Part shown: in pieces, positions 7,530 to 16,492 of the stretch
Numbering within the stretch: the first letter of the stretch is position 1
Layout: every line of letters begins with the position of its first letter
Origin: Poriferisodalis sp965208895
GTDB lineage: Bacteria > Actinomycetota > Acidimicrobiia > Acidimicrobiales > Poriferisodalaceae
Direction: 5' to 3'
Assembly (NCBI RefSeq): GCF_965208895.1
Contig: NZ_OZ242363.1
Location: 4,377,745-4,441,744, forward strand
Length of the DNA: 64,000 nt
Notes under the pieces: generated by a model
What the model was told of the DNA's origin: nothing
Database searches by the model: none
Seen by the model: only the letters and a program-made list of their open reading frames with translations
Translations under genes and position numbers: made by a program

Positions 7530-9131
7530 GTGCCTGCCGACAACCAACCCCCTTCCGAAGCGGCCGCCGAGCCGCGGACACACCTCAGCGACGGCCTTGT
7601 TGCGTTCGTGAAGCGTGACTGCCCGACGTGCTGTGATGTCGAGCCCGTGCTGGCCGAGTTGGTCGACCATGCCGTGCGTAGCCGGACACGCCTGACGGTG
7701 TTCACCCAGGACGACCCCGAGTTCATGGCCGCGCTCGACGGGCCGTCGGCAGAGGTCCTGCACGATCATGACCTGGCCGTGTCGTGGCATCACGACATCG
7801 AAACGGTGCCCACGCTCATGGCGGTGATGGACGGGCGAGAGATGGCTCGCACTGTCGGGTGGGACCGCCGCAGCTGGGAGGCATTGAGCGGTGCCGATGA
7901 TCTCGGCTCGGGCCTGCCCGACATGCGACCGGGCTGCGGCTCGATGTCGGTCGACCCCCTGCTGGCCGACGAGCTGGCGCTGCGATTCGGAGCGACATCG
8001 TTCACGAGCCGCAAGGTGGAGCTGGCTTCGGCTGAGGATCCCGTCGAGGCGGCCTATGACCGCGGCTGGTCCGACGGTCTGCCGGTGGTGCCTCCCACCG
8101 AGGCGCGCGTGGCTGCGATGCTGACGGGTACGACGCGGGTGCCCGACGAGATTGTGGCCGTGGTGCCGCCGACGCTGGCTGAATGCACGGTGGAGAAGGT
8201 GGCTGTCAACGCCGTCATGGCCGGCTGCAAGCCCGAGTACCTGCCGGTCGTGCTCGCAGCGGTCGAGGCGGCCTGTACCGACACGTTCAACATGCACGGC
8301 CTGCTGTGCACGCTGTGGTTCTCGGGCCCGATCGTGATTGTGAACGGCCCGATACGCCGCCGCATCGGCATGAACACCGACAAGAGCGCGCTCGGCCAGG
8401 GCAACCGTGCCAACTCGACCATCGGCCGGGCCCTGCAGCTGGTCATCCGCAACGTGGGCGGCGGCAAGCCGGGCATCGGGGGCATCGATCGCTCGGCACT
8501 CGGGTCGCCCTCGAAGGTGGGCTGGTGCTTCGCCGAGGACGAGGAGGGCCTGCCCGACGGCTGGCCGCCGTTGTCGGTGACGCGGGGGTTCGAACCCGGC
8601 CAGGACACGGTGACGCTGTTCGCCGGCCACGGCCCGGTCGGCTGCATCGACCAGGTTTCCCGCACGCCGAACTCGCTCATCCGAACCCTCGCCCAGCAGC
8701 TGCTGTGCGTGGGAAATCGCAAGCTGCCGAGCGAGGCCATGGTCGTGATGACACCTGAGCACATGTCGACCTTCGCCGACTCAGGCTGGACCAAGGAACG
8801 CTTCTACGACGAGCTGGAACCGCTGCTGCAGATGGATCTCGATTTCGCAGCCTGTGGAGCCGGCGGCATCGAAGAGGGCCTGCCGGCCGCTTTCGTGCAG
8901 CACCTGAGGGACACTGCTGACGGCGGCCACGGCGGCAGCGGAGGCTCCGATGGCGGGCACGTGTTCGGGTCGAGCGAGGGCTCGACCGGGGGGAACCTGC
9001 GCAAGCTGCCCCCATGGTCGCCGATGGTGGTGCGCGCCGGCGGGGGAGCGGGCGGCTTCAGCGCCATCATCGAAGGCTGGGTGCCAGGTGCCAAGGGCAG
9101 CACCCCCATCACCCACCCGATCCGCCCGTAA
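7530..9131 (+). CDS. Thioredoxin-fold protein with a large conserved C-terminal domain
   Basis: A 533-residue protein from a GTG start. Residues 20-125 look like a thioredoxin fold: beta strand GLVAFVKRD, then the redox motif CPTCC (Cys31, Cys34, Cys35), and cis-Pro in IETVPTLM. A short GCGSMS linker follows, then a domain beginning DRGWSDGLPVVPPT with many conserved Gly/Asn/Cys residues (GMNTDKSALGQGNRANSTIG). I know this second domain only as an uncharacterised actinobacterial family. A Gly/Ser-rich loop sits near residue 470. A redox or reductase role is suggested by the CxxC; no pathway can be assigned. Confidence 0.6.
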   Translation: MPADNQPPSEAAAEPRTHLSDGLVAFVKRDCPTCCDVEPVLAELVDHAVRSRTRLTVFTQDDPEFMAALDGPSAEVLHDHDLAVSWHHDIETVPTLMAVMDGREMARTVGWDRRSWEALSGADDLGSGLPDMRPGCGSMSVDPLLADELALRFGATSFTSRKVELASAEDPVEAAYDRGWSDGLPVVPPTEARVAAMLTGTTRVPDEIVAVVPPTLAECTVEKVAVNAVMAGCKPEYLPVVLAAVEAACTDTFNMHGLLCTLWFSGPIVIVNGPIRRRIGMNTDKSALGQGNRANSTIGRALQLVIRNVGGGKPGIGGIDRSALGSPSKVGWCFAEDEEGLPDGWPPLSVTRGFEPGQDTVTLFAGHGPVGCIDQVSRTPNSLIRTLAQQLLCVGNRKLPSEAMVVMTPEHMSTFADSGWTKERFYDELEPLLQMDLDFAACGAGGIEEGLPAAFVQHLRDTADGGHGGSGGSDGGHVFGSSEGSTGGNLRKLPPWSPMVVRAGGGAGGFSAIIEGWVPGAKGSTPITHPIRP

Positions 9132-9196
9132 TCGCCCCATAGGCGCCGCGCGGGTGGGTAAGCGTTCTCGTGGCGCCGCCTGCTGCTGCCCGCTCC

Positions 9197-9210
9197 CGTT
9201 CGCTGCGCTC
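9197..9210. repeat. Second copy of the CGTTCGCTGCGCTC repeat
   Basis: Identical to 3827-3840. It is followed by a small hairpin, GGCCC-TTC-GGGCC at 9214-9226, without a T-run. The rest of the 282-base gap 9132-9413 shows no convincing gene. Confidence 0.4.
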
Positions 9211-9413
9211 GCGGGCCCTTCGGGCCTCGGCTTTGCCCGTCAGATCGCCTTCTTTTCGCTGGAATTCCGCTTGGTCGGCGCGGCCGCGAGCGCTTCGTCG
9301 AGCGATTACTACTATTCGTATTGAACAACGCTTGCGGGACTCGGCTCCCGGGCGGCGGGAGGGTTCGATGATCGAGACGAGCGGCGTGGCGCGAGGTCCA
9401 TTCGAGGCCTGCA

Positions 9414-10433
9414 ATGGCTGAAGGCGAGCGCCCAGTGATCCAGCCCGGTGCGGCGTCTGCCAAGCGCCAGGTGAGTGCTCGGCAGTTGCTGATTTGGGTG
9501 GCCGGTGCCGCGGTTCTCGCCGCTGCTGCTTTTGCAGTGGTTCGATTCGTCGGCTTCGGAGGCACGGAATCGCAGTCGGCCTCCTCGCCGGCCACACTGC
9601 CTCCGGATCCGGTGCCGACGACGACGGTGACCACGACGACCACCGAGGCGACTGTGCCGACCTCCGACTCTGTGCCTCCAGCGGACGAGACGTCGGATGC
9701 TGAGTCAACGCCGCCTGAGTCGGATGCTGAGTCGACGCCGCCTGAGTCGGATGCCGCTTCGCCGACCACGACGGCGCCGCCGGTTGAGGCGCCCGACCCT
9801 CCCCCGGCCCCGGGGCACTTTGTCCGGATCAGCGAGGGGGGTGATTTCACTGGCGCGGTGACGCTGCGCTGCGCGGACTATGTCGCCACCGTCGATTGGA
9901 ACGTTCTTCCTCCGTTTGAGCCCGGAGAAGGAGGAGGCCGCAACCGGACTGCCGCGCCCTTTGGGGATCAAGGCTACTTGAGGGTTATTGTCGAGACGTT
10001 CGTTCCACCCGAAGTCCATCCTGACGCACCCGAAGAAGGCGACCCGGATACAGGCGATTCTGAAGCATCCGAGGATGGACCGACCGAGCCACCAGCCGAG
10101 GAGCCCGTGCCGCAGGTGCCGGAGTCTGTGATGGTGCTGGACGCTTCGAGCATCAGCGGGCGCGGCACTGACCGCGCTGGAGAGGGCGAAGCCGTTGCTG
10201 TCCTGCGGCACCGCTGCCCTGCGGAGTCGTTCGACGAGCATGCCGAGTGGAAGCTCATGGTGGAAGCGCATGCCGAGGTTGCGTGGGAGCTGACGTTCGG
10301 GACCGGAGATGCCGAAGCCGGCGATGACGGGGTGGCCGAGCCGAGCGATGCCATCGGCGGCGTGAACGGCAACGAGGACATCGACGAGATCATCGAAGGC
10401 ATTCTGGGGGGAGAGGGCGTAGGCGGCCCCTGA
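9414..10433 (+). CDS. Membrane-anchored protein with Thr/Pro-rich stalk
   Basis: A 339-residue protein: 22 charged residues, one membrane segment (LLIWVAGAAVLAAAAFAVVR, about 25-45), then a Thr/Ser/Pro/Asp/Glu-rich stalk (50-130) that includes a perfect tandem repeat of DAESTPPES, followed by an extracellular part with two spaced cysteines. The topology suggests a single-pass exported protein with a flexible wall-spanning stalk. The C-terminal region is very acidic. I recognise no domain. It lies upstream of secG. Confidence 0.6.
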   Translation: MAEGERPVIQPGAASAKRQVSARQLLIWVAGAAVLAAAAFAVVRFVGFGGTESQSASSPATLPPDPVPTTTVTTTTTEATVPTSDSVPPADETSDAESTPPESDAESTPPESDAASPTTTAPPVEAPDPPPAPGHFVRISEGGDFTGAVTLRCADYVATVDWNVLPPFEPGEGGGRNRTAAPFGDQGYLRVIVETFVPPEVHPDAPEEGDPDTGDSEASEDGPTEPPAEEPVPQVPESVMVLDASSISGRGTDRAGEGEAVAVLRHRCPAESFDEHAEWKLMVEAHAEVAWELTFGTGDAEAGDDGVAEPSDAIGGVNGNEDIDEIIEGILGGEGVGGP

Positions 10434-10586
10434 CCGGGGACCAGTACCGGTACGCTCAGTAGCGGCAACGCGTGAGCACTGACCTCCTGTTGACTGCTGC
10501 GAGCACCGCAGAACCCACACTGTGTTCGCTGCGTTATTCCTTGCCATGGGTGCTGCGCCAGTGCGCCGGTAGCCTCATTGCCCGTG

Positions 10587-10814
10587 ATGACGTGGATTGT
10601 CGGCGGGATTCACCTGCTGTCCGCCTTCGGGCTGATCGGCCTGGTGCTGCTGCACAGCGGGCGTGGCGGCGGCGTCTCTGACATGTTCGGCGGCAGCGTG
10701 GGATCTACCGCTGCGGGCTCGACCGTTGCCGAGAAGAACCTCAGCCGCATCACGGTGGTGGTCGCCGTCTCATTCGGCTTCACCACGTTGATACTGGGCT
10801 TGCTCCTCGCCTAG
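10587..10814 (+). CDS. secG: Preprotein translocase subunit SecG
   Basis: A 75-residue protein, MTWIVGGIHLLSAFGLIGLV, then LLHSGRGGGVSDMFGGS, then a second membrane helix near the C-terminus. Two membrane segments around a G/S-rich cytoplasmic loop with (L/Q)HSG.GGG..D.FGG are diagnostic of SecG, an accessory part of the SecYEG channel. GTG at 10584 and TTG at 10578 are alternative starts. The usual neighbour tpiA is not seen here. It converges on the decayed D-aminoacylase. Confidence 0.9.
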   Translation: MTWIVGGIHLLSAFGLIGLVLLHSGRGGGVSDMFGGSVGSTAAGSTVAEKNLSRITVVVAVSFGFTTLILGLLLA

Positions 10815-11638
10815 CGGCCACGGGCCTTTGACCCGCCCGGCAGCGACGAGACCCCTGCACCTCGCCTGATCGCCCGCCCCGGCCGTGCGCCCGTGCTGGC
10901 GCCGTCCCGCCAAATCGTCCTGCCGTTGACCATGACGAGCTCGATGCCGCGGGCTGGCTGCATCGGCTGCTCGAAGGTGGCGGTGTCGATCACCGTCTGC
11001 GGGTCGAAGAGCACGAGGTCGGCCATGGCACCCGCCTCCAGCACGCCCCGATCCGCCAGACCGAATCGCCGTGCGGGCAGCCCCGTCATCTTGTGCACTG
11101 CGGTCTCCAACGAGAAGAGTCCCTGATCGCGCGCATAGTGGCCGAGCACTCGAGGGAATGTGCCTCACAGGCGGGGGTGCGGGAACTCGTCGTGCGGCAG
11201 GCCGTCCGAGCCGATCATGGTGCCCGGATAGGCCAGGATCCGGCGCACATCCTCCTCGTCCATCGACTCGGTGACGCGGTCGGCTTCGTCGCGCATGTGG
11301 GTCGTGTGGATGCCGCCCGCTGCCCGCACTGCGGTGACCAGCTCGATGATCTCCGAGGTCGGAGCGGCTGCAGCCGGGGCGTAGTAGAGACCCGTCGACA
11401 GGCCGATGGCGCCCGCTTCCAGCGCCTGCTCCAAGCGGTGCCGCATGGACGCAATCTCGTTGCCGGGCGCCACTGCTTGGCCGCCTGCCTCGATCTCGAC
11501 TGCGGCTCCGGCATGGCCGAGATCGCCCAAGCCGACGATCCGATCGTCGCCGACTGCGATGTCGCCATGTGTCGACGGGGCACCGGTTCCGTCGATCAAG
11601 CGGGCATTGCGGATGATCAGGTCTGCCGCGTCAACCAC
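10811..11638 (-). pseudogene. Decayed N-acyl-D-amino-acid deacylase
   Basis: Read on the minus strand from the GTG at 11638, the product starts as an amidohydrolase (DLIIRNARLIDGTGAP... GGQAVAPG) but jumps directly to EIASMRHRLEQALEAGAIGLSTG, missing the metal-binding HxH region and about 100 or more residues. It then meets an in-frame TGA at 11165-11167 after SDGLPHDEFPHPRL; the same frame continues GTFPRVLGHYARDQGLFSLE to 10811. In family members this position is Trp, so TGG to TGA is the simplest reading. About 275 codons remain of roughly 500. An intact relative lies at 28940-30697. Confidence 0.8.
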
Positions 11639-11728
11639 AGCCAGAGCCTCTTCCCGACCGAGTCACGACCGCGAGTTCACCACACATCGGCCCCGTATCG
11701 TTCTGGTCGCACGAGACAAGGAGCCCCC

Positions 11729-12568
11729 ATGGGACGTCACGCCATCAAGACCCCTCCGCACCACGCCACCTGGCCGGAGTATCTCGCCATCTGGCAGGCG
11801 GCTGACGAGATCGAGGTCTTCGAGTCGGCGTGGAACTGGGATCACTTCTATCCCTTGGCACCGCCGTATGACGGTCCGAACCTGGAGGGCTGGACGATGC
11901 TGGCGGGCCTGGCACAGGCGACGACCCGGATCCGCCTGGGCGCCATGGTGAACGGCATGCATCACCGTCACCCGGCGGTCACGGCCAATATGGCTGCGAC
12001 GCTCGATCACATCTCGGGCGGCCGCTTCGAGCTGGGCATGGGTGCCGGCTGGAACTTCATGGAGAGCGATGCATACGGCATCGACCTGGGTCCGCTGCGC
12101 GACCGCTCCGACCGGCTCGAAGAGGGCATGGAGGTCGTCGTCAAGCTGCTGACGGAAACGACGACCACCCACAAGGGACGCTTCTTCGAGTTGACCGATG
12201 CGTGGTGCGAGCCCAAGCCCATCCAGGAGCGCATCCCGATCGTCATCGGCGGTCAGGGACGGGTGCGGACCCTGCGCACCGCCGCGAAGTACGCCGACCA
12301 ATGGGACATGACCTTCCCCGCCGACGTCGCTGCATGGCGGGAGCTCGACGACGTTCTGCGGGCGCACTGTGAGCGAGTCGGGCGTGACGAAGCCGAGATC
12401 GACCGGTCGGTGCACCTCGGATTCGAGACTGACGGCGACATCGACAAAGCTGTGGCCCGAGCGCAGGATTTCTTCGACGCCGGGGTCGACATCGTCGTGT
12501 GGTCGTGGCGTGGCGAGCTCAATCCAGTGAGCCTGGACGCCCTGGCAACGGCGATCGGCGAGGCCTGA
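11729..12568 (+). CDS. LLM-class, probably F420-dependent oxidoreductase
   Basis: A 279-residue luciferase-like (TIM-barrel) flavin/F420 enzyme. Landmarks are WNWDHFYPL near the N-terminus, LGAMVNGMHHRHPAVTANMA, the GGRFELGMGAGWN motif and PIVIGGQG. AAGGAG five bases before the ATG at 11729 fixes the start. It is divergent from the decayed deacylase. Actinobacterial members of this group mostly use F420H2; substrate unknown. Confidence 0.8.
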   Translation: MGRHAIKTPPHHATWPEYLAIWQAADEIEVFESAWNWDHFYPLAPPYDGPNLEGWTMLAGLAQATTRIRLGAMVNGMHHRHPAVTANMAATLDHISGGRFELGMGAGWNFMESDAYGIDLGPLRDRSDRLEEGMEVVVKLLTETTTTHKGRFFELTDAWCEPKPIQERIPIVIGGQGRVRTLRTAAKYADQWDMTFPADVAAWRELDDVLRAHCERVGRDEAEIDRSVHLGFETDGDIDKAVARAQDFFDAGVDIVVWSWRGELNPVSLDALATAIGEA

Positions 12569-12648
12569 CCCCCGCCGAACAGACCAGGCTTCAGCGCTAT
12601 GCTGATGCGCTCCGAAATGGCTGCGCAGCCAGCAATTTCGGGCCTTCA

Positions 12649-12732
12649 GTCGGAGTGGCGGAATTGGCAGACGCGCTAGATTAAGGATCTAGTGCCCGAA
12701 AGGGTGTGGGGGTTCAAGTCCCCCCTCCGACA
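12649..12732 (+). tRNA. tRNA-Leu (anticodon AAG)
   Basis: A complete class II tRNA. The acceptor stem GTCGGAG pairs with CTCCGAC; D-arm GCGGAATTGGCAGACGC; anticodon stem CTAGA/TCTAG enclosing TTAAGGA (12681-12687) with A34-A35-G36 at 12683-12685 and G37; a long variable arm; T-arm GGGGG-TTCAAGT-CCCCC; discriminator A at 12732. CCA is not encoded. The long variable arm, A73 and G37 fit Leu (CUN box). A perfect five-base-pair anticodon stem leaves no other register, so the anticodon is AAG (codon CTT), not TAA. Confidence 0.9.
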
Positions 12733-12900
12733 CACTCGCTAGTACACGCGTCAGGTCCGGCGGAGACCCGCATGCGCCCGATCGGCGAGTGGCAGGGTCC
12801 TGATTTCCCGGACGTGGAACTGCTGGACTGATCCACCTCACTCGACTCGCACGCTGCGTCCGGTCTAGACCTGTGCTGGGCGACTGAGCGAGGGGGCACG

Positions 12901-13971
12901 ATGGAGTTCGGGATTTGTCTGCATTCGAAGATCGACGACATCGATCTGGTGGTTCGGGCTGAGGCTCTGGGGTTCGACGCGGCGTGGTTCGCCGACTCGC
13001 AGATGCTGTGGTCTGACTGCTACTCGTGCATGGCGCTGGCGGCGGACCGGACTGAGCGGATCAAGCTCGGTACTGGTGTGTCGGTAGTCGATACGCGGAT
13101 TGCGCCGGTGACGGCCCACAGCATTGCCACGGTCAATGTGTTGGCTCCCGGTCGAACGTTCTTGGGCGTGGGCAACGGCTTCACCGCGTGGCGGTTGATG
13201 GCACGCAAGCCGGCTCGACTGGTCGAGTTCGAGGCCTTTCTCGACACCACCCGTCGACTGCTCAGCGGCGAGGAGGCACCGTTCACTCACAAGGGTAAGA
13301 CCACCGATGTGGCCTTCCAGATGGCCGAGCTTGGGTTCGTCAACGTGACGGATCCGGTCCCGATTCACGTGTCGGCGTTCGGGCCCAAGGGACAGGCCCT
13401 TGCCGGTGCCTATGGCGACGGTCTGATCGCTGCGGTGCCGCCCAAGCGCAGCGCAGTTGAGCGTTGCCGGGCGAACGCCGCTGGCGGCGCGGCCGGCGCC
13501 GGTCGGGAGTTCGACGAAAGTGGCTTTCAGCTGACGACTTTGACCGCGATGGCGGTGCTCGAGCCCGGTGAGGACCTCACCTCGGATCGTGTGATCGAGC
13601 AATGCGGACCGATGGCGGTGATGGGCCTTCACTATGCCTATGAGCGTTTCCGCCAGTTCGGGGTGGATCCGCCGCCGCACCTCCGCAGGGTGTGGGACGA
13701 CTATGTCGCGTTGGTGGAGCAGAGTCCCGAGGCCGAACGCCACTACCGGATCCATGCCGGCCACGGGACTTATCTGCACCCGGACGAGGTCCAGTTCGCG
13801 ACACCTGAGCTCATCGGGGCGGCATGCATCGTGGGTCAGCTCGATGAGTTGGTGGAGAAGGTCGGCGAGCTCGAGGCGGCCGGTCTCGACCAGCTGATGG
13901 TGCTGCCGAGCTTCGCGTCCCGCTACCGGGCCGCTGAAGAGATCGGGTCGCTGATCAAGGCCTTGGGCTGA
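12901..13971 (+). CDS. LLM-class F420-dependent oxidoreductase
   Basis: A 356-residue luciferase-like protein: MEFGICLHSKIDDIDLVVRA, LGFDAAWFADSQML, IKLGTGVSVVDTRIAPVTAH and FLGVGNGFTAWR match the flavin/F420-binding barrel. GAGGGGG precedes the ATG. It resembles phthiodiolone-ketoreductase/methylene-H4MPT-reductase-like members, longer than the enzyme at 11729. It lies just after the tRNA gene. The natural substrate is not evident. Confidence 0.8.
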   Translation: MEFGICLHSKIDDIDLVVRAEALGFDAAWFADSQMLWSDCYSCMALAADRTERIKLGTGVSVVDTRIAPVTAHSIATVNVLAPGRTFLGVGNGFTAWRLMARKPARLVEFEAFLDTTRRLLSGEEAPFTHKGKTTDVAFQMAELGFVNVTDPVPIHVSAFGPKGQALAGAYGDGLIAAVPPKRSAVERCRANAAGGAAGAGREFDESGFQLTTLTAMAVLEPGEDLTSDRVIEQCGPMAVMGLHYAYERFRQFGVDPPPHLRRVWDDYVALVEQSPEAERHYRIHAGHGTYLHPDEVQFATPELIGAACIVGQLDELVEKVGELEAAGLDQLMVLPSFASRYRAAEEIGSLIKALG

Positions 13972-14077
13972 GGTGAAGAGATGTCAGTGACGCTCGCGCT
14001 GAGGCGCTCCGCTCCGGTCAATCGCGACGGTGCAGCCGAGACCGACGAGAATCAGGTCGAGAACGGCTGAGGGGATC

Positions 14078-14323
14078 ATGATGGGCGAGCATCGGAGCGA
14101 TGTCGACGTTGTGGTGGTTGGAGCCGGCATGGCCGGGCTCTACCTGCTGCACAAGCTGCGGGGCATGGGGCTGTCGGCGCAAGGATTCGAGACCGGTGAT
14201 GGCGTCGACGGTACCTGGTACTGGAATCGTTATCCCGGCGCCCGGTGCGACGTGGAGAGCATCGACTACAGCTGCAGCGAGGCCGGCGCCCAGCAGCGCC
14301 CACCCGGTCCGCGGTCGACGTGA
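14078..14323 (+). pseudogene. N-terminal fragment of a Baeyer-Villiger-type monooxygenase
   Basis: The first 70 codons are a good flavoprotein N-terminus: VVVVGAGMAGLYLLHKLRGM (FAD-binding GxGxxG), GTWYWNRYPGARCDVES, IDYS. After about 14285 the homology stops and the frame runs into AGAQQRPPGPRST and a stop; the remaining 450 or so residues are missing. GAGGGG precedes the ATG. It marks the left edge of a rearranged region carrying the restriction-modification genes. Confidence 0.75.
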
Positions 14324-14773
14324 TCGCCACCGGTGCCTACGTGCGCAGCGAGATGGCTGCTGCGCTGCGGGACTTCCTGGCGTGACCCGGCCGACCGGCG
14401 TGTGGCGGGGCGAGCGCATCGCAACGCACGACCCACCACCCAAGGGAATCCCCAACCCGATCCACGACGACGACGGCCAGGAGGATGTCGTGCTCGCCGG
14501 GAGCTGTGGCCTCGGCAATGCGGCCTGGCTCGGCGATCTCGCAGACATGGCCCATCGACCGGGCGAGGAGCCGCCGCCGATCGGCGCATGAGGTTCGCCG
14601 TCCTCGGACCGCTCTTGCTGGGTCCTGCGGACGGAGCGATGGAGCGGCTTCGAAGAGGTCGGGAACGAAATCGATCGGCCCGGTCGTCTGGGGATAGTTG
14701 TTACAGGACTTCAGTAGCGTGCCGCCGCATGGGATCACAGGGTTGTAGTTTGGATTCGGCGGAGAAGGGTCGA
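14324..14773 (+). other. Gene debris at the left edge of the restriction-modification insert
   Basis: No complete gene. One frame ends VIATGAYVRSEMAAALRDFL, which looks like the C-terminus of another protein. A GTG-started frame of 69 codons (14383-14591) has no recognised family. At 14588 the frame MRFAVLGPLLLG is the typical start of BTAD/SARP-type regulators but degenerates within 15 codons, so the foreign DNA probably begins near 14620-14650. Confidence 0.4.
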
Positions 14774-16492
14774 GTGAGCCGGGCTTCGCAACTGGCGTTG
14801 ATGCATGTAACGACGGAGAGGCCGAACTGGACGCCGCACCTTGGTGGGGAGCACGGCGAAGTGTTCACCCGCCGTTGGGTCGTCGAGCTAATCCTCGATC
14901 TGGTGGGCTACCGGGTCGACGAGGACCTTGGCGCTGCGACGGTTGTTGAGCCATCGTGTGGGTGCGGTGCGTTCATCGTCCCAATCGTGGAACGACTCGC
15001 TGAATCCTGCGGACGCTATGGCAGACGGCTGCGCGACATGGCAGGCGCTATTTGGGGGTTCGACCTTCTCGAGCACAATGCGGAGTACACGCGCAAGGCG
15101 GTGATGGACACGCTGCTCATGATGGGGGAGCCCAACGACGTTGCCGAGCGACTTTCTGGGGAGTGGGTCCGCACCGACGACTTCCTCCTCGCCGACCACC
15201 GGGGCCTCCAGGCAGACTTCGTTGTCGGCAACCCGCCTTACATCCGTCTCGAAGAGGTGCCGACCGAGGTAAGTGCTGCCTACCGTCGGGAACTGCCGAC
15301 GATGCGCGGCCGGGCCGACGTCTTTGTCGGGTTCTACGAGCGAGGTCTCTCGGTGCTCGCTCCGGATGGGCGGCTCGCGTTCATTTGCGCTGATCGCTGG
15401 ATGCGGAATCAGTACGGCGAACGCCTCCGCTCGCTTGTAGTCGACAACTACGCCATCGACAGCTTGGTCGTACTGCACGACGTCGATGCGTTTGAGGACC
15501 CGGTAGCGGCGTACCCCGCCATCACTGTCTTACGCAACGGTCCTCAAGGATCCGCCAAGGTTGTCGACACGTCGGCTTCGTTCGGTGCCGCCGATACCGA
15601 GCAGGTGGTGGCCTGGCTCTCGAATCCCGACGCTGATCCCCCGCGGTCTAACGATTCATTCAAGGTTGCCGAGCTGCCAACTTGGTTCTCCAGTGGGGCG
15701 CATTGGCCGGCGGGAGCGCCGCACGATCTCGAGCTGATAGCCTTCCTCGAAGAGCACTTCGCACCTATCGAAGACCGGCGAACCGGAACCCGGGTCGGTA
15801 TCGGGGTCGCGACCGGATGTGATGACGTCTTCGTGACGGCCCGGGCAGATGGAGTCGAATCCAGCCGGCTCCTGCCGCTGTTGACTGCCTCAGATGTTGC
15901 GGACGGTGAACCCGCCTGGGGCGGCCAGTTCTTGGTCAACCCTTGGGAGGACGGCAGGCTCGTCGATTTGGCCGATTTCCCCGGCATGGCCAGATACCTC
16001 GAGTCGCATGCTGACCGCGTCCGTGCCCGACACGTGGCGAAGCGGCAACCCGAGAATTGGCATCGCACGATCGACAAGGTCGATCCGAGTCTCCAGGCGC
16101 GTCCGAAGCTCCTGTTACCGGATATGAAGGCTGCCGCTCACCCCGTGTTCGATCCGGGCGCGTACTACCCGCATCACAACTTGTATTTCGTCGTTTCCGA
16201 GGAGTGGGACCTCGAAGTCCTCGGCGGCCTTCTGCTCTCCGATGTCGCCAACCTGTTGGTCGGTGCGTACTGCGTCAAGATGCGCGGTGGCACCTACCGC
16301 TTTCAGGCCCAGTACCTACGGAAAATCCGGGTACCGGACCCCAAGACGCTTTCAGACTCGGTGAGCGAGGACCTTCGCTCAGCGTTTCGCTCGCGGGACC
16401 GACCGGCGGCCTCCGTCGCCGCGTGGCCGCTCTACGGAGTGGACCCTGCGCGCCGGTTGGCCCAGTCGGTAGTAGCACGCACGGAACCTTGA
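14774..16492 (+). CDS. Type II N6-adenine DNA methyltransferase (PaeR7I/XhoI-type)
   Basis: About 572 residues from GTG 14774 (AGAAGG five bases upstream) or 563 from ATG 14801. Motif I is VVEPSCGCGAFIVPI and motif IV is NPPYIRLEE (Asn153 from the GTG), the gamma-type N6A signature, followed by a target-recognition region (YFVVSEEW, MRGGTYRFQAQYLRKIRVP) near the C-terminus. It methylates adenine in the site cut by its partner. Its TGA overlaps the ATG of the endonuclease gene, so the two are coupled. Known PaeR7I methyltransferase is of similar size. Both genes lie in DNA flanked by gene fragments, consistent with transfer. Confidence 0.88.
   Translation: MSRASQLALMHVTTERPNWTPHLGGEHGEVFTRRWVVELILDLVGYRVDEDLGAATVVEPSCGCGAFIVPIVERLAESCGRYGRRLRDMAGAIWGFDLLEHNAEYTRKAVMDTLLMMGEPNDVAERLSGEWVRTDDFLLADHRGLQADFVVGNPPYIRLEEVPTEVSAAYRRELPTMRGRADVFVGFYERGLSVLAPDGRLAFICADRWMRNQYGERLRSLVVDNYAIDSLVVLHDVDAFEDPVAAYPAITVLRNGPQGSAKVVDTSASFGAADTEQVVAWLSNPDADPPRSNDSFKVAELPTWFSSGAHWPAGAPHDLELIAFLEEHFAPIEDRRTGTRVGIGVATGCDDVFVTARADGVESSRLLPLLTASDVADGEPAWGGQFLVNPWEDGRLVDLADFPGMARYLESHADRVRARHVAKRQPENWHRTIDKVDPSLQARPKLLLPDMKAAAHPVFDPGAYYPHHNLYFVVSEEWDLEVLGGLLLSDVANLLVGAYCVKMRGGTYRFQAQYLRKIRVPDPKTLSDSVSEDLRSAFRSRDRPAASVAAWPLYGVDPARRLAQSVVARTEP

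Noticed and set aside
9214..9226. GGCCC-TTC-GGGCC hairpin as a terminator
   Set aside because: The stem is only five pairs and no T-run follows.
11165..11167. The in-frame TGA in the D-aminoacylase as a selenocysteine codon
   Set aside because: The family has Trp here, not Cys, no good hairpin follows and the gene also has an internal deletion; a nonsense mutation is simpler.
12733..12831. Open frame after the tRNA ending MRPIGEWQGPDFPDVELLD as a gene or integration scar
   Set aside because: It is short, has no ribosome site and no attachment repeat of the tRNA 3' end was found; possibly a gene tail but not supportable.
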